This document shows, piece after piece, positions 1 to 9,238 of a stretch of DNA of 22,500 bases. The position numbers and the translations under genes were made by a program. Every line of letters starts with the position of its first letter. Position 1 is the first letter of the stretch. Source of the stretch: Armadillidium nasatum (taxonomy: Eukaryota > Arthropoda > Malacostraca > Isopoda > Armadillidiidae); contig SEYY01006605.1 in NCBI GenBank assembly GCA_009176605.1, positions 20,001 to 42,500 of the forward strand, written 5' to 3'. The notes beneath the pieces are model-generated. The model saw only the letters and a program-made list of their open reading frames with translations, made no database searches and was not told the origin of the DNA.

Positions 1-716
1 CTGACGAAGCAACATATGAAAGGTATGGTAGATACCGACAGAGAGGTCAAAGGTCAAGACCACAGACCAGGGGGACATACAGGAACATCACCTGGAGGGA
101 TGAAAGCGTCGATAAGGAAAATAGGGATCCAGGCATTAAATATAATAGTAGACTATAATAGGGGCAGAGATTATAGGGGTCAATGGAGAAGAGAGTATTC
201 TGAGGAGCGTGGCAAGAGATCCACCTCTCCTCAAAGGAGAAATAATGTCAGATGGAATTTACCTGACAATAGGCCTTTCAGTGTCAAGCCATTGGGCATA
301 CACCAAGGTCCCAGGCCTGAATAATAAATATGGGAACCAATACGTAGTAGGGATAGTAGTAGGGACGACGGAAGACGTCGCCCACGAATATCCATCAGGT
401 GATAGGTATGAAAACCTGACTAGATCTCCATCTCCAAGGAGAATAATGAATACACCAAGAACTTCACCAGTAGTAAGGAAGAAGACTTGGGCTGAAATAA
501 GCATAAGGTCAATAAAGTAAATGACCAACCACATGTGGAAGACAAATGGGAACCACATGAATGGAGGTGGCCTAGTCATATATGCTACTGACGAAGAGTC
601 GGAGTCCAGAAGAACCACCTTATAATAATGATTACAGTAGTGATGAGGAAAGAGAAGAAGCCAATCGAATTGCTTTTTTAGACCTCATCAACAAGGACAT
701 CCCAAAGAGGGGATGA
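1..716 (+). pseudogene. gag: Gag C-terminal part (basic nucleocapsid-like region), element A, frameshifted
   Basis: The reading frame 16-324 contains an Arg/Ser-rich stretch with the motif SEERGKRSTSPQRR, matching SEERERRSTSPQRR in element B Gag. After a frame change near 300, fragments corresponding to the KHKVN and EWRWP motifs of element B appear between 515 and 580 in other frames. The last codons (I-A-F-L-D-L, then K-R-G) run into the double stop TGA TAA at 714-719, the same ending as in element B. The role would be nucleic-acid binding during particle assembly. No CCHC zinc knuckle is visible. At least two frameshifts make this stretch non-functional. Confidence 0.7.
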
Positions 717-1175
717 TAAGAATGAAAAAGGCATCCAACACCCATATCTTAAACACAGTAAGACATGCGACACTTGGGACCCAAGTGATCCATGAAAGAA
801 GAAGTTCGAAGACAAGATATGAGGGTGGCAGGATATTATTTGTCTTTACAAATACTCGGAAACACAGAACTTCACCCAGAAGTTGCGTTCCTCGATACAG
901 GATCTTCGATAACCGTTTTAAAGAGGAAGAGATATGAACAATTAAAAAGAGACTGCAATTTAAAATTGCAAGAGGCATATGTTAGCCTCAGATCAATTAC
1001 TAATAGTAAAATAGAAGTTTTTGGAAGAGTCTCATTAGAGATAAGATTGCATAAATATGTGCATAATATACAAGCACTTAGTAGTAGGAGATGAATGCAC
1101 CTTTAAAGGTAATATCCTAATTGCATGTGACGTGCTATCCTCACTACCCATAGTATTAGACTTCCAAACCAATAA
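713..1175 (+). pseudogene. pro: Retropepsin-like protease, element A, frameshifted
   Basis: The start ATG at 713 overlaps the gag stop as ATGATAA, exactly as in element B. The first codons lie in frame 713-937. The frame then changes near 790, and 792-1094 reads AGYYLSLQILGN followed by LDTGSSIT, with catalytic Asp at 894-896. This is a normal retropepsin active site. The second half continues in the +1 frame from about 1075 with the flap-side motif LVVGDE and a C-terminal CDVLSSLPIVLDF, equivalent to the usual hydrophobic 'GxDxL' strand. The role is aspartic protease cleaving Gag and Gag-Pol. Two frame breaks inactivate it here, and the second lies within 20 nt of the equivalent break in element B. 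Confidence 0.75.
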
Positions 1176-2017
1176 AATATATCATGCGAGGCGTAGTAGC
1201 CAAATACCCATGATTAACCCATTTGCTCATGAGATAGAGCTAGAATTGACATATAAACCTAATGTAGAGCAAGAATATTTGCTCAGCGGAGAAAACTCTG
1301 TAAACAAGAGCTCCGCAAGTGACAAGAAACCAGGGAAGCGAGGCATATCAGTCCCACCAGGTTTCGAGAATGAAAATTGGAAGTGCTCTACTTCCCAAAG
1401 AAAGAAATATCGACTATATCGATACATATGAAATTATAAAAGATGAAAGAATAGAGCCTTATATAGTAGCAGCTCCTAGCCTTTGCAACATAAGTCGCCA
1501 AAACGGAGAGGTGAAGACACGCCAACCAATGCCACTGTCATTAACCCCCGGAGCGCAGTTAGAAGGAAAAAGAAGTGATTACTGCCGTAGCGTAAGTCGC
1601 GTAACAGAGCAGCCAGGTGTCACTGAGCTTGGGGAGCAGCGTAAGCCGCAAGGGCGTAGCACAAGTCCCTCAAGACATACAACCGTAAGCATAGGACTCG
1701 CAAATGAAGCGCAGCAAAGATCGGACGTAACACATGAATATGATGGAGAGGATGAGATAGAATCCCTCATAGAGCAATTAAAAAGCCTAAATCTTCAGGA
1801 TAGGAATGAGCAGCCGAAGGTGACTAGTAAGGAAGACTTACAGTTGCTAGGCATGAGACTCAATAAAAGAAATTTAATTCACCCGTGTCTAAGTCGTCCC
1901 AGAGACGCAACACGTGATAAAAAGGACTGTAACCCGTGGCCGGAGCCCCAGGAGGAGGCACCACGTGAGAAAAAGAATAACCCGTGTGTAAAACCTACGA
2001 TGGTGACACGTGACAGA

Positions 2018-2179
2018 ATTAATGAGTTATCGTTACACTCTGAAAACAACTGTAGAGAGTTATCGTTACACTCTGAAAACGACATTAAGGAGTTATCGTT
2101 ACGCTCTGAAAACGACAATAAGGAGTTATCATTAAGCTCAGAAAATGATAAGAAGTTTTCATTAAGCTCAGAAAATGAA
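2018..2179 (+). repeat. 33-bp coding tandem repeat (11-residue unit)
   Basis: Four units of 33 bp plus a fifth of 30 bp encode variants of a unit with the core ELSLxSEN(D/N). The units are INELSLHSENN, CRELSLHSEND, IKELSLRSEND and NKELSLSSEND, then KKFSLSSENE. The frame is kept throughout. Element B has a single related unit (EFSLSSESEK, near 13640). Confidence 0.9.
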
Positions 2180-2184
2180 AAAGT

Positions 2185-2225
2185 TACTGACCAGAAATAT
2201 CCTACAATTGAATATGATTTTCCAG
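2185..2225 (+). other. Internal deletion junction in element A
   Basis: Left of this point the sequence matches the element B linker (near 13670-13690). Right of it, it matches element B ORF3 from about 18236 (TTTCCA followed by the codons for QNTLRFI). About 4.5 kb of element B equivalent is absent, including RT, RNase H, integrase and about the first 108 codons of ORF3. The exact breakpoint is blurred by divergence. Confidence 0.7.
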
Positions 2226-3420
2226 AACACACTGAGATTCATAATTAACAAACAACATAGACTGTACCAAACCGTTGGTGACACTTTGCTAAACTTATTA
2301 GATGCCAGCTGTTACAATGCCAAAGGCAATATAAAAATGTCAGCCGTGACGCGAAAAATGATGGTATACACAGCCAGCGCAGAAACCATTAATAAAAACA
2401 TAGAGTGGTTTACCCCATTTGTATTGTATGATTCTTGGGCAGAAGGAATCCGTGATTACGTGAGAGACGGAGTCGCAATAAAGGTACAAACAATATGCGA
2501 ACATCTGTATGAAAGAAAGGCCTGGATGTCGCTTACTGAAGTTTATATAACTCTGTTGGACAGAGCAGGAAGGATGGAATTGTCGTTCCAGATGGAACCG
2601 ACAGAGACCTTCGATGATACATACAGGTTCTTGATAATGAATTTGTCTCTAGGGTGCAAGAGATTAGGCATACAAGCATGCAAAGCACCAAGACAAATTA
2701 GGGTTAGTTAAGATTTTGCTGTTGTGGAGGAATAGAGCATTGCTGACGTCAGAATGCAGGTTTTTATTCCCACACTTACAGAGTACTTACAGTATCATCA
2801 AACATATAGTTAAGAGGATGGAACAGGAAGAGGAATACCCGATTAATTTCCCATTAGTAATTAATTGGTTTTGTAAGAGGATGAGAGATTTTTATAATGG
2901 GGAAGATAATATAGTTGATGCGAGGTTTGTGTTGTACAAGTTATTAAAGCTATATATCGACACTCATGAGGAGAATGAGTTGATATATGAGGCTATAGAG
3001 GTATTCATGAAACAGAAGACAACTATGGCAATAAGAGAATTATACAGTAAGGTTTGCATACGAAGTTGGGAGAACAAGTGTTTTAGGATAAGTAGACTGG
3101 TTTTGGATATGATATGCCCAGAGATTAGAACACCTGTACAACTAGCGCTGAGGCCTACGGAAGCACCACCCGTGATGTTGCTATTACAGGAGTGGGTAGC
3201 AAGACGACAGTTCGAGTGGATTGACATAGTGCTAAGAGAAAATATAGGTAAAGTAATGGTAGGAGTCACCCTTCTGGATAAGAAAGCGGTGAGGTATGCA
3301 CTAGACCCCACTTACTCGGTAATATGGTCACTCACATGGGCCGGAAATAGATATACCATTGAACACGCGGATAATCATCGTACCAGGCATTATCACCATG
3401 GTTTGGTGGAGGAGGAATAA
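2205..3420 (+). pseudogene. ORF3 of element A, 5'-truncated, one frameshift; unknown function
   Basis: Homologous to residues 109-506 of element B ORF3 (17921-19441), about 60-65% identical by eye. The first part (to about 2665) runs in the 2175-2711 frame. A one-base gain near 2667 shifts the rest into the 2716-3420 frame, which stays open to the stop at 3418-3420. Landmarks kept in both copies include FTPFV, EGIRDYVRDG, KAWMSLTE, FQMEPTETFD, LWRNRALL, FLFPHL, KVCIR, RRQFEW/KRQFEW, KKAVRYALDPTY and a His-rich tail with the pattern RY-I-H-DNH. No known domain is recognised. The copy has lost its start, but apart from the single frameshift about 400 codons lack stops, which is better preservation than gag or pro of the same element. 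Confidence 0.75.
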
Positions 3421-3447
3421 AATTATAACAATAATACCTAATATCAA

Positions 3448-3709
3448 AAACTAATTTCATATTCTCATCAATAACTTTTAATTCATTTATCAGTTTTTAT
3501 TTTAATTACAATAATGATTCCAGAAACACTTTCACCTACATTTTGATATATATGTCATTATATTTCATTAACTTTGATTTTTATTATTATTATTATCAGA
3601 AAATATATATACTATATATAATTATCGTTATATTTCTTATTATTTCTTTCGTTAAGAATTCAAGCTCAAATATTTTATTTATCTACATCCGCTGCTGAAT
3701 GAATGAATT
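3448..3709 (+). promoter_or_regulatory. Conserved 3' noncoding block, element A copy
   Basis: Aligns by eye with 19586-19846 of element B with few gaps. An identical 18-nt run, GAAACACTTTCACCTACA, lies at 3523-3540 and 19660-19677. Other shared runs are TCAATAACTTTTAA-like, TTATCAGTTTTTATTTT and CTACATCCG followed by GAATGAATGAA. Conservation in noncoding DNA between otherwise divergent elements suggests a cis-acting role (RNA export, packaging, stability or 3' processing). The role itself is inferred. Confidence 0.6.
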
Positions 3710-4385
3710 AGAGAAGGTATTCCCCGCTATGACGCTATTATCATGACTAACAGTCTACACTTACAGACACTCAATTTACTCTTGATAATAACACATACAC
3801 ACATTTTCATTATCATCTCTTACTTGACTAATCGCATAATGTAGAAACACACACACGCTCACATCCCAAAGAATAGAAACTTTAAGTAAAATTCTATTTT
3901 ATTTTAACTTGTATGCAATGTTATAGGCGTAAGTATGTGTTGAACTAACGTGATGGATTGATCGATTATAATTGTTTAAAAGTATATATAGTTATATATA
4001 TATTATTATTCTATTATGCTTATTACTTTTATTATTGAGTATTATATGTATTAATGTCATTATTACTGGAATATTCTTATTATTATTAGTATTATCATAC
4101 TTACCATCATGTTATCAATTTATTAATTTATTATTATTATTATTATCATTATGAAAGACGAGAATGATACGGAGAGCGAAAGCAAGTAACTGAATTGTAA
4201 TGACACCGGATATTGATTACATGCTAAACATATGATTTCTTTGCGTGTATATTTGGCTTGTGTGGTATTTTACACACACACCCAGCTGACCAGCTGTTGG
4301 TTCAGTATATGTATATATAAATAAATTTATTATTTGATGCATATTTATCCATATCTGATTCTATTTTTGGAATAATGATGTCATT

Positions 4386-4409
4386 TATGCATTTATTCAT
4401 AAATGCATA
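4386..4409 (+). repeat. Perfect inverted repeat, 11-bp arms, 2-nt loop
   Basis: Arms TATGCATTTAT (4386-4396) and ATAAATGCATA (4399-4409) are exact reverse complements. A hairpin with 7-bp arms sits at the corresponding place in element B (20400-20423). Confidence 0.7.
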
Positions 4410-4978
4410 CATGAACCGCTTGCTTTGGAATTTCTTTAGTATTATTTCACTATTGTTATTATTATTATTAGGATGATTATGATGTTTCTTTAGCCACATC
4501 ATAACCACATATATTGAAGACATATATTGGGTTATGTTGTTATCATAGGAACGTATTTACATGTTTAACTAATTTTATTATTAATATAAACATATTATAT
4601 TGCATGTTTTATCGGTTTTGAATTTTATTATTATTAGTATTATGTCTTTTTGATTTTTTTGTGAGCCAGCAAAAGAAATGGGTTCACAGAAATGTTTAAT
4701 GTAATTTATATTACTTTGATTGAGTTTTAACATTTGATGTTTTATGATTGATTTACATTGATTGATTGGATTTACTATGTATTGTGTTTTTTTTTGATTT
4801 TGTTTGTATTATTCTGGCGTTACCCACTTAGAATGTATTTGCAGGACAGTTAGGATTATTTACATTATTTACATTTTATTTGATTTTATTTTTTTTTTGA
4901 ATTTTTAATTTGCAATGATTTTTATTTTGATGTCAACTTATATGTTTTCGTTGAACCATTAATGCTCCGCATTTTCAT

Positions 4979-4992
4979 AGGAGGAGAGGGGG
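4979..4992 (+). other. Polypurine tract, element A
   Basis: AGGAGGAGAGGGGG is an uninterrupted 14-purine run just before the 3' LTR, the expected plus-strand primer. Element B has a shorter G-run in the same place. Confidence 0.8.
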
Positions 4993-5279
4993 CATTCTAT
5001 AAAGTAGCATACACACGTACATGTATTACTATGTATTACTTTATATATAGATGAAAGCTTGGTGAACTGAAACTTAGTATATTATTCATTTCATAATCTT
5101 TGTTAATTCTTTTGTTTATTTTGTAGTCGAGAGACAAGCGCATAAACAAACATTCATAGTTAAATACTTCGTGTAGTTGGTAGTGACGAAGAGAGTGCCT
5201 TTACATAAGGATTAAATATTGTGAAAAGAAAATAATAATAATAATAACATTAAATTTTTTGTAATTATTATTATAATAA

Positions 5280-5311
<32 letters not shown>

Positions 5312-5315
5312 AATT

Positions 5316-5510
5316 CAGACAGTGCAACAGTGATAACAATTACTGTTACTATTATTAATATTAATATTTAGACAGTGCAACAGTTATAACAATAATCATT
5401 ATTGTTATCATTATATTATATAGACAGTGCTTTCAGTTATAACAATAATTATTATTGTTATTATTATTACTCATACAGTGCAATAGTTATAACAGTAATC
5501 GTCACTACCA
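5316..5510 (+). repeat. Four tandem ~52-bp repeats, each with an inverted repeat (U3 of LTR A)
   Basis: Units start near 5316, 5370, 5422 and 5473 with ACAGTGC, followed in three of the four by AACAG or AATAG, then ATAACAATAAT and (in two units) its reverse complement ATTATTGTTAT separated by one base. This looks like a U3 enhancer-type array able to form hairpins. LTR B has two different but analogous stem-loops. Confidence 0.75.
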
Positions 5511-5630
5511 AGACTATTTATTATTATTATTAATATCATATTACGAAGATGTTTACAAGAAAGTTTCGCTTGTCTTGTGCAATAGAAACAGGATGGGCTT
5601 CCCGCCGGCAAGGCGCTACCAACGCCCGAA

Positions 5631-5657
5631 TGACGTCAATGGGGACGACATATAAAG
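5631..5657 (+). promoter_or_regulatory. LTR A promoter: CRE (TGACGTCA) plus TATA box
   Basis: A perfect CRE palindrome at 5631-5638 is followed by TATAAAG at 5651-5657, within a locally G+C-rich stretch (about 5590-5695). Transcription should begin about 5680. CRE sites bind CREB/ATF factors, and spacing to the TATA box matches LTR B. This 3' LTR copy would drive flanking DNA if active. Confidence 0.65.
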
Positions 5658-5879
5658 GGGAGAGCGCGCTCCGGGCCCACATTCGACCAGAGGACACTGT
5701 GCTACTTTGTTTGCACTAAAGTGATCCAGAAAACACCGGCAACTTTCTTAAAAAGCCGTCGGTTTAAAGACTATTATAATATTAAAATAATTTAGAATAA
5801 TATCAGTCACCAATCTTTAAAACAAAATTATAAGTTGAGAAATCAACTTAAATTGATAAAACGAAAACATAGAAATTCT

Positions 5880-5882
<3 letters not shown>

Positions 5883-5976
<94 letters not shown>
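5883..5976. repeat. (TA)n inside LTR A
   Basis: Pure AT dinucleotide tract in the R region, followed by a second interrupted TA stretch (6003-6046). LTR B has shorter TA tracts in the equivalent place. Confidence 0.95.
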
Positions 5977-5978
<2 letters not shown>

Positions 5979-6244
5979 CGAATTAATACATACATAAATT
6001 TGTATGTATATATATATTTATATATATATATAGATATATATATACAATGTTTCTTTATTATTATTTCAGCAATATAAAGACAAAACAGACGCGGTTTTCT
6101 AGGGTAGTTTTCTTAGGATTTTGTCTTGGTTTTGTCTTTGTCATTATTTATGATTTGACTTTTATTTAATTTTGATAATAAAATTAATATTGATTTAAAA
6201 TATTAGCCAGGAAAGTGGGTTCGCATAAAATAACTAAAATAATC

Positions 6245-6250
6245 AATAAA
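6245..6250 (+). terminator. Poly(A) signal AATAAA, LTR A
   Basis: Canonical hexamer about 590 nt after the TATA box. Equivalent AATAAA hexamers occur in LTR C (7025) and both LTRs of element B. Confidence 0.5.
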
Positions 6251-6568
6251 TATAAAACGAAGTTTATTTATCAATTATACCTTTTAACCCACAAAGAAGA
6301 CAGGATCCAACCCCTGTGGTCAACAAAATTGGGGACAACAGAAGGACGCATCTGTTGTCTTGATTACCTAATAAATGTCGTGTCGCCTATGGTGCTAACA
6401 CTAGGTCCTATATATATTCCACTAGAAGAACCTTGTACCGTTGTGAATCAACATATATAACAAGAAAATCCACAGAGGTAATTCTGTGCGTCCTGACCTA
6501 GTAATTGAACTGTGAAGAAAAGCAAGGCCTAAAGACCCTTGGATTAGTACATAGGGTGGAACGCACGC

Positions 6569-7356
<788 letters not shown>

Positions 7357-7428
7357 CCGGATTTTTGCAATATGCAATTTGCTTTATATTTAACATGAAT
7401 CTTTTGTAAATCTTTTCAAGAAGGACAT

Positions 7429-7503
7429 AATAATTATAATACTTCTTATTATAATTATTCTACTGTATTATTAATAATTATAATACTTCATATTATAATT
7501 ATT
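7429..7503 (+). repeat. Two tandem perfect stem-loops in U3 of the 5' LTR
   Basis: Stem AATAATTATAATA (7429-7441) pairs exactly with TATTATAATTATT (7447-7459) around loop CTTCT. The same 13-bp stem recurs at 7473-7485/7491-7503 around loop CTTCA. The pair is repeated in the 3' LTR (about 21248-21322). Confidence 0.85.
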
Positions 7504-7618
7504 CTATCAATTATTATTATCATTGTCATTACTCTTAGTAGTATTACTAAAGGTGGGGCAAGTTGTTATTGAAACTTAGTTATCTATAAAGGATACATCG
7601 CCCACCGCTTGTACTAAT

Positions 7619-7645
7619 TGACGTCATATAGGGACTATATAAATA
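7619..7645 (+). promoter_or_regulatory. 5' LTR promoter: CRE plus TATA box
   Basis: TGACGTCA at 7619-7626, nine bases, then TATATAAATA at 7636-7645. This should be the main promoter for the element B genomic RNA, with a start near 7668-7674. The same CRE-to-TATA geometry is found in LTR A. Confidence 0.7.
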
Positions 7646-7767
7646 CGCCCATATGGACGCCCCCCGAACATTACAAGCCTGGCTTAAGATTGAAATGGAC
7701 CTCCATTCGCACTATGCGATGAGCTCCAAAGTAGCCGGTTGCTTTACTGCTTCGCTGTTTAGCATTA

Positions 7768-7792
7768 TGTAAATCATCCTCAATGATTTACA
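7768..7792 (+). repeat. Perfect 10-bp hairpin in the R region of the 5' LTR
   Basis: TGTAAATCAT (7768-7777), loop CCTCA, ATGATTTACA (7783-7792). A third copy of the right arm follows at 7804-7813. It lies about 100 nt after the predicted transcription start, so it would be at both ends of the RNA (3' LTR copy 21589-21613). Confidence 0.8.
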
Positions 7793-7892
7793 GGACCTTC
7801 AAAATGATTTACAAAATCTTCTAATACATTAAATTTTAACAAGTAAAAATTTTATAACTAAAACAGAAAAACAAATTAGCACTATTCCCAAG

Positions 7893-7923
<31 letters not shown>

Positions 7924-8158
7924 GAATATTATAATTAAAAACTGTACAATATATATATATTTATATATATATAAATATATATATATTCTTTTAATTATTT
8001 TCAGAAAATAGACGTAATATCTCGGCGTAGCTTTTTGTAGCTTTTTGTAGTAGTTTTTAGTAGCTTTTAGTAGTTTTCAATAGTAGTTTTCAATAGTAGT
8101 TTCAGTAGTAGTTTAACTTAGCCATTTAGATACCGTGGGCCGAGCTATTCATTTGACA

Positions 8159-8168
8159 AATAAATAAA
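8159..8168 (+). terminator. Poly(A) signal in LTR B (5' copy)
   Basis: Overlapping AATAAATAAA. In the 3' LTR the equivalent (about 22000-22009) would define RNA 3' ends. Position in R/U5 is shared with LTR A and LTR C. Confidence 0.5.
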
Positions 8169-8460
8169 CTATAAAGGAAATCCAATTGTTCTAAATTATT
8201 CCTAGAAGCCCCAACCTGGTGGTCTACGTTTAACGATATTAATCCCGACGAAGGTTGTATCTTATACTATTAAATTGTGGTGGTGCTTGTAGTGCTACTG
8301 GATCGACCATTAAAAAGGAAAGAACCGATACCGTTAGCAGAAAATACATATATATAAAAAAATCCATCAGGAAAATCATTCGTCAGGTCGAGTTGTAAGA
8401 AAAGTTGCGTGTAAAGGAACGCAAGGGTAGCATACAAGGGATTCCCCCGCCACAGTAATT

Positions 8461-8470
8461 TGGCGCCCTC
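8461..8470 (+). other. Primer-binding site (tRNA-Lys-like, short match)
   Basis: TGGCGCCC begins six bases after the LTR end. It is complementary to a tRNA 3' end GGGCGCCA, as in animal tRNA-Lys, but the match seems to stop after about 8 bases (next TC, not AACG). The position is right for minus-strand priming. The tRNA identity is tentative. Confidence 0.65.
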
Positions 8471-8760
8471 CTTACAGGACTGATTCAGTATTTTTCAGAA
8501 GCCAATTCAGAAAAAGAAGCAGGCAGAATCAAAGAAGAAACGCCTGAGAAGTCCACAGAAAAAGAAATAACCGCTAAAACGCTAAAATTATAGAAGAAAT
8601 AGCGTAGCGAAGTAAATAACAAAATTTTAAAAATAAATAAAAACGTCGTCGTCAGAAGAGCCCAGCATCTCCGAAACCCCAGATAGCCGAACGCATTTCC
8701 CGAAGTGAAGAAAGAAGAAGGAATTTGGAATTTGTTATCGAAGAGAATTCCAAAAATCGG

Positions 8761-8988
8761 ATGTCCCAGGAATTCGTTATAAGAAACATTCCTGACGTTG
8801 AAGGGTCGGAACTCGCCATAAGAAGAGGTTCCGATAATTCGCCGTCGCATGTGATCGCACTGAGGAAGAAGCTACGTCGAGGTATTGCGTCATCCAGGGT
8901 CGATAAACTACCAGAACTTCAGTCGCGTAGACCGTCTTCCTTGAGAGAAGTTCCAGGTCTACAAAGAGACTTTTCATTCCCCCAGTGA
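8761..8988 (+). CDS. Short basic leader ORF, unknown
   Basis: From the first ATG it encodes 75 residues. The frame is open without ATG from 8641, which would add an Arg/Ser/Pro-rich N-terminal stretch (KRRRQKSPASPKP). The product is rich in Arg and Ser and ends PGLQRDFSFPQ. Codon use and composition are more coding-like than the surrounding leader. It is not recognised as any family. It could be a relic of an upstream exon, a regulatory upstream ORF, or chance. No second copy is available in the window because the element A leader lies outside it. Confidence 0.25.
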   Translation: MSQEFVIRNIPDVEGSELAIRRGSDNSPSHVIALRKKLRRGIASSRVDKLPELQSRRPSSLREVPGLQRDFSFPQ

Positions 8989-9083
8989 CTGTGCGAAGGA
9001 ACGAGGCCGACTTCACCCCAAAAATCCATTGTGTAACCCAGTTCTTTGTGGAAGGTGATTATAAATAGAAATAAACAAAGGCG

Positions 9084-9151
9084 ATATATATATATAATAT
9101 ATATATATATATATAATAATATAAAAAAAATAAAAAAAAAAAAAAAAATAA

Positions 9152-9235
<84 letters not shown>
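9084..9235. repeat. Composite (TA)n / A-rich tract
   Basis: TA repeat, then an A-rich run with a few T (9122-9151), then TA repeat to 9235. Reading frames across it give only Tyr-Ile repeats. Confidence 0.9.

Positions 9236-9238
<3 letters not shown>

Larger units (their letters stand above)
1175..2248 (+). pseudogene. Protease-RT linker region of element A, one frameshift, C-terminal 11-residue repeats
   Basis: Reading continues from the protease in the 1057-1431 frame to the SVPPGFE motif (SPPGFE in element B), then passes to the 1319-2248 frame near 1390. Shared with element B are a Tyr/Asp-rich patch (DTYEIIKDE against DTYELMKDE), Ser-Arg patches (SVSR, STSPSR) and the strongly conserved helical segment DEIESLIEQLKSLNL (DEVESLIEKLKDLSL in B). 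The region is hydrophilic and of low complexity, unlike RT or integrase. Its function is unknown. It might be a spacer or an interaction domain cleaved from Gag-Pol. The final codons run over the deletion junction and end at an accidental stop, so the C terminus (about 2190-2248) is not native. Confidence 0.6.
3421..4978 (+). other. 3' noncoding region of element A (ORF3 stop to polypurine tract)
   Basis: A+T-rich with (TTA)n runs and no credible ORF (the small frames at 3972-4154 and 4302-4523 are low-complexity). It contains the block 3448-3709 that is conserved with element B, a perfect 11-bp hairpin at 4386-4409, a patch GATTCTAT...GGAATAA near 4359-4376 also found in B near 20379-20395, and a small hairpin (4961-4973) close to the purine tract. 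Confidence 0.7.

Noticed and set aside
259-618. Minus-strand frames opposite gag, linker, RT and IN (for example 259-618, 12527-13309, 16659-17015)
   Set aside because: Each is the antisense of a better-supported + strand coding region and shows no domain.
3972-4154. Leu/Ile-rich frames 3972-4154 and 20515-20778 as membrane peptides
   Set aside because: They arise from (TTA)n and T-rich low-complexity DNA and are not matched between elements A and B.
5281-5510. CRISPR-like array
   Set aside because: Repeat spacing is regular, but units are contiguous, A+T-rich and without unique spacers, in a eukaryotic LTR.
6215-6460. 81-residue frame in LTR A
   Set aside because: It lies across R/U5 of an LTR; LTRs B and C show no equivalent frame.
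8461-8480. Firm assignment of the primer tRNA
   Set aside because: Only about 8 bases match a tRNA-Lys 3' end; a genomic tRNA set would be needed.
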